Part shown: one piece after another, positions 8,011-16,624 of the stretch
Position numbering within the stretch: position 1 is the first letter of the stretch
Layout: each line of letters opens with the position of its first letter
From: Occallatibacter riparius
GTDB lineage: Bacteria; Acidobacteriota; Terriglobia; Terriglobales; Acidobacteriaceae
DNA: 64,000 bases
Reading direction: 5' to 3'
NCBI RefSeq assembly: GCF_025264625.1
Contig: NZ_CP093313.1
Location: 5,022,001-5,086,000, forward strand
Made by a program: the position numbers and the translations under genes
Notes under the pieces: model-generated
Databases searched by the model: none
What the model saw: the letters and a program-made list of their open reading frames with translations, nothing else
Told to the model about the DNA's origin: nothing

Positions 8011-8982
8011 TTATTTCCCCCGCGCGCACAACCACCCGTTCGTTTCCAGCCACTCCAAAATCGCCCCCTGCCAGCGATCGCGCGGCATCAGAAAGAAGCC
8101 ATGCTGTCCCTTTTCAAACAGGCGCGCCTCAACGGGCACACCTGCGTGCCGCAATGCCTCATAAAACTGGATGGTATTGTCCACGTCCACCAGGCGATCG
8201 TCACTCGCGTGAAGAAGCAGCGTCGGCGGCGTCTCGGGCGTCACCTGCAACTCATTTGAGAACAGCCGGACAAGGTCGTCGCTCGGATTCGCGCCCAGCA
8301 GCGCTTTGCGCGAATCCATGTGGGTGATCTTGGCGTCCATGCTGATCACCGGATACACCGCGATCAGGAAGTCAGGCCGGAGGCTCACCTGATCGGGGTT
8401 GTCGACATATGCCTTGCTGAAGTGCGTGGCCAGCGTCGTGGCCACATGGCCGCCCGCCGAAAATCCGATGACGCCCACGCGCGACGGATCCACATTCCAC
8501 TCCCGCGCGTGCTGGCGCACGAAACGAATCGCCTGCTGCGCGTCCTGGAGCGGCCCAATGGATTTGTCCACCATCGTCTTATCGCTGGGCAGCCGATACT
8601 TCACCACAAACGCCGCGATCCCGTGATCGACGAAAAATGCCGCCTGCTGCGTGCCCTCAAACTCGTAGCTCAGCCCGGCGTACCCACCGCCGGGAATAAC
8701 CAGCACTCCCGCCCCGGTAGCCTTCACCTTCGCCGGCAGATACACCTCGATCTTCGGCCGCGACACCCTCTGCACCCAGCCCGTATTCGTACCCGTCTCC
8801 TCGTCGGGACCGGGCTTCGAATTGGGAATCGCCTCGTCCCCGTACAGCGGAAAGCTTTGCATCTTCGGTGGAAACGCGCTGGCCATGTCGAACGGCTGGG
8901 CCGCCGGCTTCTGCTGTGCGGTCAAAATCGTGCACAGGCTGGCGGAAAGCAAAATCAAAAATTGGATCGTCCGAGTTTTCAT
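8011..8982 (-). CDS. Exported alpha/beta-hydrolase (esterase/lipase)
   Basis: A 323-aa secreted or periplasmic hydrolase of the BD-FAE/acetylxylan-esterase-like group. A signal peptide (TIQFLILLSASLCTILTAQ) is followed by the oxyanion loop VIPGGGYAGLS, the nucleophile elbow GFSAGGHVA, an acidic residue in HASDDRLVD and the catalytic His in GQHGFFL. I chose the ATG at 8982 because the longer open frame adds a non-signal Arg-rich leader. The natural substrate is unknown; a carbohydrate ester is plausible. Confidence 0.88.
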   Translation of the reverse strand: MKTRTIQFLILLSASLCTILTAQQKPAAQPFDMASAFPPKMQSFPLYGDEAIPNSKPGPDEETGTNTGWVQRVSRPKIEVYLPAKVKATGAGVLVIPGGGYAGLSYEFEGTQQAAFFVDHGIAAFVVKYRLPSDKTMVDKSIGPLQDAQQAIRFVRQHAREWNVDPSRVGVIGFSAGGHVATTLATHFSKAYVDNPDQVSLRPDFLIAVYPVISMDAKITHMDSRKALLGANPSDDLVRLFSNELQVTPETPPTLLLHASDDRLVDVDNTIQFYEALRHAGVPVEARLFEKGQHGFFLMPRDRWQGAILEWLETNGWLCARGK

Positions 8983-9234
8983 GCGCGGGTTATGCCTTTC
9001 ACCGCCGCCGATCATAGCACCCGCCATTCGGGCGCCCCGGTCCGGCCCCTCGCCTTCGGGGACCTGAGTGGGACGCCGACCGGCCCGTCGGCCTGGGTCC
9101 CTCAAGAATCGTTGTCAAGCCCCCGTCCTGTGGAAAACAGGCCTAACCCGGTGAATCTACTCACTCCAAAATGTGGAAAACTAATTGCCGATTACTCTTC
9201 GAATTTGCTAGCCTAAATATAGGAGCAAAAACAG

Positions 9235-9270
9235 TGCCCGCCGGACCCCAATCCGGCGGGCATTTTCTTT
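9235..9270 (+). terminator. Orphan intrinsic-terminator hairpin in a 5' leader
   Basis: TGCCCGCCGGA (9235-9245) pairs with TCCGGCGGGCA (9252-9262) and is followed by TTTTCTTTT. No plus-strand gene ends upstream. The next plus-strand gene starts at 9305, so this is either an attenuator in its leader, the end of a short RNA, or a terminator read from the minus strand (CTGTTTTTGC on that side). Confidence 0.6.
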
Positions 9271-9304
9271 TGCGCCAAATCTTTCGCACTTAAAGGAAAC
9301 GCTC

Positions 9305-10006
9305 ATGCCTGTAGCCGACGAAATCACCATAAACTCTGCCGTCCAACGCTGCGTCAACGCTTGGCGCGAAGCCCTCACCCGCAAGAACTGCAAGGACCCC
9401 ATCGATCCCGGCGTCTGGGAGCGCGACTATGCCGGCAAAGCCTACCGCAAGGCCCTCCCCTGGCTCTCCACCCCTGACAACGTCGACGCCTTCATCGCCT
9501 GCGTAGCCCAGGGCCTCGCCATCGGCGCCATCGACCCGTCCCACGCCACCAAACTGCTCTATGCCGCTCAGGTCGCCATCACCTCCCGCCGCGCCCGCCT
9601 CCACGCCGAAAAAGAAGCCCGCGCCCAAACCAAGGTGGGTGCCCCCGGTCCCTCGCCCTTGGGGACCGGGGAAGGATCTCACCCAACCACCCCCTCCCCC
9701 CTAGGCAAGAAGGTCGGCGAAGCCGCAGCCGCCGCACCGCAGGTGCCCGAGGGTGCCCCACCCTTGGGGACGCCTTCATCGTCACCAAGGGTGGGAGACC
9801 ACGAACCCAAACCAGCCCCTAACGGCGCTGAAGCGCCACAGGCTCCCCCCACCCCCTCCCAGATGACATCGAGTTGGATCAACCACTTGGGGCCAGAAAT
9901 ACCGGGAAACCACGGACCTAGATCCGTAACCTCAGCACCCCCCCCACCCCTCCCCCTGGGCACTGAAAGGGCCGCAGGCGCAGTTGGCCGCACCGCAGGT
10001 GCCTGA
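9305..10006 (+). CDS. Small conserved domain with repeat-derived Pro-rich tail
   Basis: A 233-aa protein. Residues 1 to about 105 look like a real domain (NSAVQRCVNAWREAL, then DYAGKAYRKALPWLS and TKLLYAAQVAITSRRARL), of a type I associate with acidobacterial hypothetical proteins. From about residue 110 the sequence is Pro/Gly/Ala-rich and coincides with dispersed DNA repeats and inverted repeats, so the tail is probably low-complexity sequence created by repeat insertion. The ATG is preceded by AAAGGA. The function is unknown. Confidence 0.65.
   Translation: MPVADEITINSAVQRCVNAWREALTRKNCKDPIDPGVWERDYAGKAYRKALPWLSTPDNVDAFIACVAQGLAIGAIDPSHATKLLYAAQVAITSRRARLHAEKEARAQTKVGAPGPSPLGTGEGSHPTTPSPLGKKVGEAAAAAPQVPEGAPPLGTPSSSPRVGDHEPKPAPNGAEAPQAPPTPSQMTSSWINHLGPEIPGNHGPRSVTSAPPPPLPLGTERAAGAVGRTAGA
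9714..9747 (+). repeat. Dispersed repeat family A, copy 1
   Basis: A diverged copy of the family whose core is GTTGGCCGCACCGCAGGTG, preceded by GGCGAAGCCGCA. It lies inside the Pro-rich tail of the 9305 gene. Confidence 0.6.
9971..10005 (+). repeat. Dispersed repeat family A, copy 2
   Basis: Carries the exact core GTTGGCCGCACCGCAGGTG and overlaps the 3' end of the 9305 gene, supplying its last codons. Confidence 0.8.
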
Positions 10007-10190
10007 CTTGCTGCTTTTCTGACAGAAAGAGACCCCCACCCCCCCGGGCAGGGAATTAAGCGCCAACTCGCCAACCTGCCACGTCCGAAAGGACGCCAAC
10101 CCGCGAAAGAGGACCATCAAAGCGAACGCAATCGCCGCTTCACCCCACGCTCAAACGCATGAGAGGAGATCCCTGCCCAAAATGCCCCTT

Positions 10191-10228
10191 GGAGGCGAAG
10201 CCGCAGTTGGCCGCACCGCAGGTGCCTG
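10191..10228 (+). repeat. Dispersed repeat family A, copy 3
   Basis: Same exact core as copy 2, with GGAGGCGAAGCCGCA upstream. It lies just downstream of the cytochrome oxidase subunit III gene on the opposite strand. Confidence 0.8.
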
Positions 10229-10238
10229 GTCCCTCGCT

Positions 10239-11006
10239 TTACTGCCCCACCGCCAGCACCGCAAACAGAAGGATCCAGGCCGCGCCCAGCGTATGCCAGT
10301 ACCAGCCCGTCACGTCCACGGCAATCTGCCGCGACTCCACCCGCTTGAACCAGCCCAGCGCCGTCACGCACAACATCAGCGCCAGCACCCCCAGCACAAG
10401 GTGCGCCGCATGCAGCCCCGTTACGAGATAGAAGAAGTAGCTCGCCGGCGTCGATCGGCCGCCGAACTCGAATCCCTCTGCTGTCAGCTGCTTCCAGGCA
10501 ATCACCTGGCCGGTCACAAAGAGCGCGCCCATCGCCAGTGTCGCCCCCAGCCACGGCAGCGCTCGCCGGAGCGCGGGCCGCCCCAGCCCCAGCCACTCTT
10601 CCAGCACATCGATCTCTCGGAAGATGTGCCTTCGCGCAAACTCCATCGTCACGCTGCTCAAAAGAAGAATTGCAGTATTGAGATACAGAATTGGAGGCAG
10701 CTCGATCGGGTGCCAGTCGCCGATCATCTCGTGGCTCCGCGGGTCCATGTGCATCCCCGCCTGCCGCGCGAAGAACAGCACCACCAGTGCCGCGAAGAAC
10801 ATCATGTCCCCAGCTAGAGCGAAGAACACAAAGAACCGGATGCGCTGGAGCCGCTCTCGAGGCCCTTTTCGGGGACTTTGCCAATCGTCGTCGCCTCCGC
10901 CGCCCCCTCCGCCGGTGGGCCGGCGGTCAACAGGGGGCTTCCCCCCAATTCCTGGTTCTTTCCGTTCTACTTCAACGGGAGCGCGGCTGCTAAAGGCGAT
11001 GGGCAT
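10239..11006 (-). CDS. Cytochrome c oxidase subunit III family protein
   Basis: A 255-aa membrane protein with about five hydrophobic segments, of the heme-copper oxidase subunit III family, which stabilises the oxidase core. The segments FFVFFALAGDMMFFAALV, SYFFYLVTGLHAAHLVLG and GWYWHTLGAAWILLF are typical. The N-terminal 50 residues are soluble and contain a Gly run (TGGGGGGGDDD). The ATG at 11006 has GAGG upstream. No subunit I or II gene is adjacent, so the rest of the oxidase lies outside the window. Confidence 0.88.
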   Translation of the reverse strand: MPIAFSSRAPVEVERKEPGIGGKPPVDRRPTGGGGGGGDDDWQSPRKGPRERLQRIRFFVFFALAGDMMFFAALVVLFFARQAGMHMDPRSHEMIGDWHPIELPPILYLNTAILLLSSVTMEFARRHIFREIDVLEEWLGLGRPALRRALPWLGATLAMGALFVTGQVIAWKQLTAEGFEFGGRSTPASYFFYLVTGLHAAHLVLGVLALMLCVTALGWFKRVESRQIAVDVTGWYWHTLGAAWILLFAVLAVGQ

Positions 11007-11121
11007 GGGGAAGCCTCGATGTGTTCGTGAGAAATTGTTCCCACTCCATGCTTGGACGCACGGACCAGAGCATGAGATGGTCGATTTTCTACCAGAACCT
11101 CGTCTCTGCGACAGAGAAATT

Positions 11122-11718
11122 TTATTTCCGCTTTTCTTCCCTTGCCATCTCGACAAACTGACGGTGCACGCGCCTGTCCTGCGACAGCTCCGGATGAAAC
11201 GTCGCCGCCATCAACTTCCCCTGCCGAACCAGCACAGGAAATCCGTCGCGGCGCGCTAATACTTCGACGCCCGGACCAGCCTCCACGATGCGCGGTGCGC
11301 GAATAAAAACCATCTCCAGCGGATCGCCGGGAAGGGAAGACGGCGCAGTCTCGATACTCGAATCGATCTGTCGCCCGTACGCGTTCCGCTCCACCACCGC
11401 ATCCAGCGCTCCCAAACTCTTCTGCGCCGGGTGACGCACTTCCTTCGCCAGCAGAATCGCCCCCGCGCATGTGCCGAACGTCGGCCGCGCCTGCACAAAC
11501 TCTTTGAGCGCGTCGAAGAACCGCCGCCGCTCCAGGAACTTCAGCATGGTCGTCGACTCGCCCCCGGGAATGATGAGCCCATCCAGCCCATCCAGTTCTT
11601 CGGGATTGCGAACCTCTACCGCCTCGGCTCCCGCCTCCGTCAGAGCCTCGGCATGCGCCGCAAAATTCCCCTGAATCGCCAGCACCCCAATCCGCGGCCG
11701 CGTCGTGTCTCCCGTCAA
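11122..11718 (-). CDS. pdxT: Pyridoxal 5'-phosphate synthase glutaminase subunit
   Basis: A 198-aa class I glutamine amidotransferase that hydrolyses glutamine and channels ammonia to PdxS in the DXP-independent vitamin B6 pathway. Visible motifs are GVLAIQGNFAAH at the N-terminus, PGGESTT, the catalytic Cys in GTCAGAILLA and the His-Glu pair in TFHPELS. It is downstream of pdxS on the same strand, separated by 118 nt that contain an 11-bp hairpin. Confidence 0.97.
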   Translation of the reverse strand: MTGDTTRPRIGVLAIQGNFAAHAEALTEAGAEAVEVRNPEELDGLDGLIIPGGESTTMLKFLERRRFFDALKEFVQARPTFGTCAGAILLAKEVRHPAQKSLGALDAVVERNAYGRQIDSSIETAPSSLPGDPLEMVFIRAPRIVEAGPGVEVLARRDGFPVLVRQGKLMAATFHPELSQDRRVHRQFVEMAREEKRK

Positions 11719-11752
11719 CTCAGTCCCTTTCTTTTACCGATCCTAAAAGCAA

Positions 11753-11777
11753 ACCGGAGATGCATCGCATCTCCGGT
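11753..11777 (-). terminator. Strong hairpin between pdxS and pdxT
   Basis: ACCGGAGATGC pairs with GCATCTCCGGT around a 3-nt loop. On the minus strand it is followed by TTGCTTTTAGG, a weak U-tract, so it may act as a partial terminator or processing site that lowers pdxT relative to pdxS. Confidence 0.6.
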
Positions 11778-11805
11778 CCGCGTTAGCGATACTCTTGGCG
11801 TCATT

Positions 11806-11836
11806 CGCCGAAGGCAGTTGGCCCCACCGCAGGTGG
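11806..11836 (+). repeat. Dispersed repeat family A, copy 4
   Basis: A variant with GGCAGTTGGCCCCACCGCAG, lying in the pdxS-pdxT spacer and abutting the pdxS stop codon. Confidence 0.7.
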
Positions 11837-12790
11837 TTACCAGCCGCGGGTCTGCAGAAGTTCCTTCTCTTCAATCGCCGCTGCCGCCAGGCCCTTCATC
11901 GTGCCGGTCACCTGCTCGCTCACTTCGGCCAGGATCTTCGCGTCGTTGTAGTGCGTCGTAGCAACCACAATCGCCTTCGCCCGCGAAACCGCCTCCGCGC
12001 GCTCCTTCGGATCGTTCTCCACGTCCAGCGGAGTCGCCCGTTCCTTCATGAAGATGCCGGACCCAACGAAGATCGCCTCGGCGCCCAACTGCATCATCAG
12101 CGCTGCATCCGCCGGCGTAGCAATGCCGCCAGCCGAGAAGTTCGGCACCGGCAGCTTGCCCGTCTGCGCCACCATCCGGATCAGCTCATAAGGAGCCTGG
12201 TGCTCCTTGGCAGCCGCGTAGAGCTCCTGCTCGCTCAGAACGGTGAGGGCCTTCATCTCCTTGACGATCTGCCGCATGTGCTGCACGGCGTGAACCACGT
12301 CGCCTGTTCCCGCTTCGCCCTTGGTGCGGATCATCGCCGCGCCCTCGGCAATGCGCCGCAGCGCCTCGCCCAGGTTCCGCGCGCCGCACACAAATGGAGT
12401 GGTGAACGCATGCTTGTCGATATGGTGAACCTCATCGGCCGGTGTCAGCACTTCGCTCTCATCGATAAAGTCGACGCCGAGCTCCTGCAGAATCTGCGCC
12501 TCGGCAAAGTGCCCGATCCGCGCCTTGGCCATCACCGGAATGGAAACCGCGTCAATGATGCCTTTGATCAGCTTGGGACTTGCCATGCGAGCCACGCCGC
12601 CCTCGGCGCGGATCATCGCCGGCACGCGCTCCAGCGCCATCACCGAAGTGGCGCCCGCTTCCTCCGCAATCCGGGCCTGCTCCACGTTCATCACGTCCAT
12701 GATGACGCCGCCCTTCAGCATCTCAGCCAGCCCTACCTTCAGACGCAGGCTCGTTCCCGTAAAGCTCTTGTTTCCATTCAGTTCAGACAT
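11837..12790 (-). CDS. pdxS: Pyridoxal 5'-phosphate synthase lyase subunit
   Basis: A 317-aa TIM-barrel enzyme that condenses ribose 5-phosphate, glyceraldehyde 3-phosphate and ammonia to pyridoxal 5'-phosphate with PdxT. Highly conserved segments are [37 protein letters not shown] (active-site Lys), [10 protein letters not shown] and [17 protein letters not shown]. The start has GAGGAAAC upstream. Normal length. It is divergently oriented to the flagellar block. Confidence 0.98.
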   Translation of the reverse strand: MSELNGNKSFTGTSLRLKVGLAEMLKGGVIMDVMNVEQARIAEEAGATSVMALERVPAMIRAEGGVARMASPKLIKGIIDAVSIPVMAKARIGHFAEAQILQELGVDFIDESEVLTPADEVHHIDKHAFTTPFVCGARNLGEALRRIAEGAAMIRTKGEAGTGDVVHAVQHMRQIVKEMKALTVLSEQELYAAAKEHQAPYELIRMVAQTGKLPVPNFSAGGIATPADAALMMQLGAEAIFVGSGIFMKERATPLDVENDPKERAEAVSRAKAIVVATTHYNDAKILAEVSEQVTGTMKGLAAAAIEEKELLQTRGW

Positions 12791-12936
12791 GTCAGTTTCC
12801 TCTTCCGGGTATACGCCGCGCGCACAATCTAAGGCGTCAGCGGCAATTGGAGGTCAATATCCAGTGTATCAGTGATTTCGCTCTGCCTATCCGATGCGAA
12901 ACCCCACCTGTCGGGCGCAATTCTTAAAGCCTCCTA

Positions 12937-13338
12937 ATGAGAATGTCCTGCTTCTGGTCAACCGGCTGCATACTTCCAAGCCGCATGGCCGCCGCAGCAC
13001 ATCCCGTCACGCCGCCACCGCCGCTTCAGCCGCCGCCGGCCAGCGCCGCAGAAACCGAAACCGCCCTGGTGCAGGCCGAGACTCCAGCTCCGCTCCAGCG
13101 TTCTGAGATCGATGCCGATTCCGTAGTCGGTCGTCTGCCGGTGGAACTCGAAATCGGCGTGCCCGTTCACGACTTTCGTGTTCGCAACCTGCTGGCGCTC
13201 GAGCCAGGCGTCATCGTCGGCTCCCATTGGAGCCACGGCGACGACCTTCCGCTCCGTGCCGGGAACGTGCAGCTGGCCTGGACCGAGTTCGAGGTCGTCA
13301 TCAACAACCTGGCAGCACGCATCACCCGCATCGCCTGA
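12937..13338 (+). CDS. fliN: Flagellar motor switch protein, FliN type
   Basis: A 133-aa protein whose C-terminal 75 residues form a SpoA (surface presentation of antigens) domain: VELEIGVPVHDFRVRNLLAL, then GVIVGSHWSHGDDLPL and FEVVINNLAARITRI. FliN forms the lower ring of the flagellar C-ring. The N-terminal half is Pro/Ala-rich. The start is uncertain: 12937 has no clear Shine-Dalgarno, and an in-frame ATG at 12985 is an alternative. It opens the fliN-fliO-fliP-fliQ-fliR run. A second SpoA protein is encoded at 20645. Confidence 0.85.
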   Translation: MRMSCFWSTGCILPSRMAAAAHPVTPPPPLQPPPASAAETETALVQAETPAPLQRSEIDADSVVGRLPVELEIGVPVHDFRVRNLLALEPGVIVGSHWSHGDDLPLRAGNVQLAWTEFEVVINNLAARITRIA

Positions 13339-13360
13339 GACCGCACCGGAGAAACCTCTT

Positions 13361-13612
13361 ATGAAGACCCCAAACCCTGCGGTGCCCGGCGGACTGGCCG
13401 GTTGGATTCTCGCCCGGTGGAAGAACCGCGGCCGCGTACAACCGCGTCTCGCACTCCTTGAGCGCATCAGCCTCGCTCCGCGCCAGACGCTCTCGCTCGT
13501 TGAGGCCGAAGGCCGCCGCTTCCTCATCGCCATCTCGCCCGACGGTTCTCCGGCCTTCTTCGCGCTCGATGGGCCCGCACCTGCGAAGCGCTCCGGGAGG
13601 ATCTCGTGGTAG
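13361..13612 (+). CDS. fliO: Flagellar biosynthesis protein FliO-like
   Basis: An 83-aa protein with the FliO-type core RISLAPRQTLSLVEAEGRRFLIAISPDG, which resembles the cytoplasmic beta-domain of FliO. The usual N-terminal transmembrane helix is weak (GGLAGWILARW), so this is a short FliO. FliO assists FliP assembly in the export gate. Its stop overlaps the fliP start region by 7 nt, and its place before fliP supports the call. Confidence 0.75.
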   Translation: MKTPNPAVPGGLAGWILARWKNRGRVQPRLALLERISLAPRQTLSLVEAEGRRFLIAISPDGSPAFFALDGPAPAKRSGRISW

Positions 13613-14304
13613 TTCTCCTCGCCGCCGCGCGCAATGCTTCGGTGCCGCTGTTGCCCGATCTGAACTCGAAGCTGCACGCCTCCGACTCGACCCCCTGGAC
13701 GATCGTCTTCGTCCTCACGCTCATCACTCTGCTGCCCGCAATCCTGATGGCCATGACGCCGCTGGTGCGACTCACCGTCGTCTTCCACTTTCTGCGCCAG
13801 GCGCTCGGCACGCAGACTGCGCCCTCGAACACCACATTGCTCGGCTTGGCTCTGATGATGACGTGGTTTCTGATGACGCCGGTCCTCACCCTGGTTGATC
13901 AGCAGGCCGTCGAGCCCTTTCGCTCCGGCCAGATCACCGGCATGGAAGCCATCGACCGCGGCGCGCAGCCTGTGAAGCACTTCATGCTGCACTATGCCCG
14001 CGAGAAGGACCTGGCGCTATTCACCGCTGCCGGCCAGATCCAGCGGCCCAACTCGCCCGACGACCTGCCCATGCGCGTCGTCATTCCGGCCTACGTGCTC
14101 TCCGAGCTCAAAGCTGGGTTCGCTATCGGAGCTGTCCTCTTTCTGCCATTTCTGCTCATCGACATGGTGACCGCTTCGATCACCACATCGATCGGCATGT
14201 TCCAGTTGCCGCCCGTTGTTGTGTCCACGCCGCTCAAAATTCTGCTCTTCGTCATGGTGGATGGCTGGAACCTGCTGGCCAGCTCGCTGTTGAAGAGCTT
14301 TTAG
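13606..14304 (+). CDS. fliP: Flagellar type III export gate protein FliP
   Basis: A 232-aa membrane protein and the main subunit of the FliP5-FliQ4-FliR1 export gate. The FliP signatures MTPLVRLTVVFHFLRQALGTQ and VVIPAYVLSELKAGFAIGAVL, then FLLIDMVTASITTSIGM, are intact, with four hydrophobic segments. It overlaps fliO by 7 nt and is followed 9 nt later by fliQ. Confidence 0.97.
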   Translation: MVVLLAAARNASVPLLPDLNSKLHASDSTPWTIVFVLTLITLLPAILMAMTPLVRLTVVFHFLRQALGTQTAPSNTTLLGLALMMTWFLMTPVLTLVDQQAVEPFRSGQITGMEAIDRGAQPVKHFMLHYAREKDLALFTAAGQIQRPNSPDDLPMRVVIPAYVLSELKAGFAIGAVLFLPFLLIDMVTASITTSIGMFQLPPVVVSTPLKILLFVMVDGWNLLASSLLKSF

Positions 14305-14313
14305 GAGACTCCA

Positions 14314-14583
14314 ATGACCGCCGACATGGTTGCCGAGTTACTGCGCCAGCTCATGCGCGAAGCCATGATCCTCTCCGCGCCCGTTCTCGTCATTGCGGCT
14401 CTGCTGAGCTTCGTTCTCAGCCTGGTCCAGACCCTCACCAGCCTCCAGGATCAGTCGCTCACCACCGTTCCACGCCTGGTCGTAGTCGCCGCGGTTCTGC
14501 TCGTCGGCATGCCATGGTTCCTTGGCCGCATGACGGAGTACACGCGGGTCCTCCTCATGGACCTGCACAAGTATCTGGGATGA
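14314..14583 (+). CDS. fliQ: Flagellar export gate protein FliQ
   Basis: An 89-aa protein with two transmembrane helices (about residues 17-40 and 55-78) and the FliQ loop QTLTSLQDQSLTTVPRL. It packs around FliP in the export gate. GGAGACTCC precedes the ATG. Normal length for the family. Confidence 0.97.
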   Translation: MTADMVAELLRQLMREAMILSAPVLVIAALLSFVLSLVQTLTSLQDQSLTTVPRLVVVAAVLLVGMPWFLGRMTEYTRVLLMDLHKYLG

Positions 14584-14668
14584 GAAAGGCAGCCAGTAGC
14601 CGGTAGCCGGTAGGTGATCAGTCCACGGGCGGCCGAGGCTACAGGCTACTAGCTACGAGCTACAGGCT
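14584..14668. repeat. GTAGCC/GGCTAC repeat-rich spacer
   Basis: The 85 nt between fliQ and fliR contain direct copies of GTAGCCG and, after a central stretch, several GGCTAC/AGCTAC units. The two halves can pair imperfectly, so the spacer may form a hairpin between otherwise tightly packed genes. Confidence 0.55.
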
Positions 14669-15451
14669 ATGAACGACTGGCCCACATTCCTGAGCGCGAT
14701 GACTCTGGCCCTGATCCGGATCAGCGGCATTGTGCTCTTTGCACCGCTGTTCTCTTCCAACGCTCTCCCCGTGCGCACCAAGGCTGCCTTCGTCCTCGTC
14801 GTCGCCTATCTGCTTGCGCCGCTCGTGGCCACGCTGCCCAATGCGCATGCGGAAATCAACTTCGCCGCAATCCTCGGCGAACTGGCTGTTGGCTTGGTCT
14901 ACGGACTCACGCTCGCCCTGCTCAACGAAATGCTTCTGTTCGCCGGACAGATCATGGGCATGCAGCTCAGCTTTTCGCTGGTTAACCTGATGGACCCTTC
15001 CTCGCCCATCGAAACCCCGCTGCTCGGCACCATGTTTCAGCTCATGGGCACGCTGGTCATCATTGCCGCTGGCCTCGACCGCATTCTGATTGCCTCGATG
15101 GTGCGCAGTTTCCACGCCGTTCCGCTGGGAACCTACGCGCTCGCTCCTGTCACTGGCCTCGCCATTGTTCGTGCTGCCGGCGGAATCTTTGTAGCCGCGC
15201 TCGAACTGGCCGCCCCTGTTCTGGCCGCCACCATGCTGGTTGAGATCTCCGTCTCCCTGATGGGCAAGCTCAGCCCCCAACTGCCGGTCATGAACTTGAC
15301 GGTTCCCATTAAGACCCTCACCGGCTTCATCGTTCTGGCGGGATCGCTCGCTCTCTGGCCGCGCTTCATCGAAGGCCGCTTCAGCGCGCTGCTCGATTTT
15401 GCCGAACAACTCATCGCGGGCCACGCACAGGCCGCCGGACTGGGAGGCTGA
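14669..15451 (+). CDS. fliR: Flagellar export gate protein FliR
   Basis: A 260-aa integral membrane protein with about six hydrophobic segments. FliR-type motifs are ALIRISGIVLFAPLFSS at the N-terminus, LLFAGQIMGMQLSFSLVNLMDP in the middle and LMGKLSPQLPVMNLTVPIKTLTGF near the C-terminus. It completes the FliPQR gate. flhB starts 3 nt after its stop. Confidence 0.97.
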   Translation: MNDWPTFLSAMTLALIRISGIVLFAPLFSSNALPVRTKAAFVLVVAYLLAPLVATLPNAHAEINFAAILGELAVGLVYGLTLALLNEMLLFAGQIMGMQLSFSLVNLMDPSSPIETPLLGTMFQLMGTLVIIAAGLDRILIASMVRSFHAVPLGTYALAPVTGLAIVRAAGGIFVAALELAAPVLAATMLVEISVSLMGKLSPQLPVMNLTVPIKTLTGFIVLAGSLALWPRFIEGRFSALLDFAEQLIAGHAQAAGLGG

Positions 15452-15454
15452 TCC

Positions 15455-16624
15455 ATGCCCGGCGACCGCACCGAACAGGCAACGCCGCACCGGCGGGAAA
15501 AAGCCCGCAAAGACGGCGACATCCTGCACAGCCGCGAGCTCACCGCAGCAGCCGGCACCCTCGCCGGCGTTCTCGCCCTCGGCCTGCTCGGCAGCCGGTC
15601 GCTTCTCGCCTGGCGCAGTATCTTCGGGCAATTCCTCGACCTCGGGCACCCCGCGCATTGGGAGCCCAGCCAGATTGCACCCACCATGATCGCGCTGCGC
15701 CGCCTGTCGCTCGCGGTCTTCGGCCCAGTGGCCATCGTGATGGCGGTCGTAGCCGCTGCGGCTCTCGGCGTCGCCGTTGTCCAGACTGGCGGCCTCTCCG
15801 TTCAGGCCGGCGCAGTGGGATTCAAGCTCGACCGTATCAATCCGCTCTCGAATCTGAGGAACCTGTTCTCGCTGCGCGCCGCTGGCCGTCTCGGCAAGTC
15901 GCTGATCCCGGCCGCCATTCTCGCCGTCTTTGCCGTGCAGCGCATCGCGCACCAGTTCTCGGTGCCGCCCTTCTCCACCGCCCGCCTCGAGATGTTGGGA
16001 AACGACATCTTCGGCCTGTTGCAGGCCGCCGCATGGCTGCTCTTCGGCTGGGCGGCAATCGACTACCTCATCGAGTGGCAGAGCCGCGAGTCCCGCCTCA
16101 AGATGAGCCGCCAGGACATGCGTGACGAGTTCAAGGAGACGGAAGGCTCGCCTCAGGTCCGCAGTCGCATCAAGGGCCTGCAGCGCCAGATGCGTCGCCG
16201 CAAGGTGAAGCAGGATGTAAGCCGCGCCGCAGCCATCATCACCAACCCGACGCACTACGCCGTCGCTCTCGGCTTCGACTTCAACACCATGGAAGCGCCC
16301 AAGGTCCTCGCCAAAGGCCGCAACCTTCTGGCCGAGGAGATCAAGGCCGAAGGCCGCTGGGCCGGCGTGCCCATTGTCGAGAATCCGCCGCTGGCCCGTT
16401 CGCTCTACCGCTCGGTCGAAGTTGGCCAATCGATCCCGGTCGACCTCTACCAGGCCGTCGCGTCGATCCTCGCCTACCTGTACCGCCAGCGTGTGGAGTC
16501 CGAAGTCCGTGAGCGCCGCGCCCGCGAAGCCGCTGCCCGGAACGCTGCCCAGGCACGCGCCCGCGCTTTCCGCGGCGTCCGCCCCAATCCTCAATCACCA
16601 CCTGACTCGCGAGGCCCGCAATGA
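15455..16624 (+). CDS. flhB: Flagellar export switch protein FlhB
   Basis: A 389-aa protein with four transmembrane helices in residues 30-210 and a cytoplasmic domain with the autocleavage motif NPTH in AAIITNPTHYAVAL. Cleavage after Asn switches substrate specificity from rod/hook to filament. The N-terminus (EQATPHRREKARKDGDI) is typical. The last ~35 residues are an Arg/Ala-rich extension. The stop overlaps flhA by 4 nt (ATGA). Confidence 0.97.
   Translation: MPGDRTEQATPHRREKARKDGDILHSRELTAAAGTLAGVLALGLLGSRSLLAWRSIFGQFLDLGHPAHWEPSQIAPTMIALRRLSLAVFGPVAIVMAVVAAAALGVAVVQTGGLSVQAGAVGFKLDRINPLSNLRNLFSLRAAGRLGKSLIPAAILAVFAVQRIAHQFSVPPFSTARLEMLGNDIFGLLQAAAWLLFGWAAIDYLIEWQSRESRLKMSRQDMRDEFKETEGSPQVRSRIKGLQRQMRRRKVKQDVSRAAAIITNPTHYAVALGFDFNTMEAPKVLAKGRNLLAEEIKAEGRWAGVPIVENPPLARSLYRSVEVGQSIPVDLYQAVASILAYLYRQRVESEVRERRAREAAARNAAQARARAFRGVRPNPQSPPDSRGPQ

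Noticed and set aside
14660-16594. A long minus-strand open frame (644 codons)
   Set aside because: It is antisense to fliR and flhB, is rich in Glu, Gly, Arg and His as expected for the complement of GC-rich genes, and has no domain pattern. The plus-strand genes are unequivocal.
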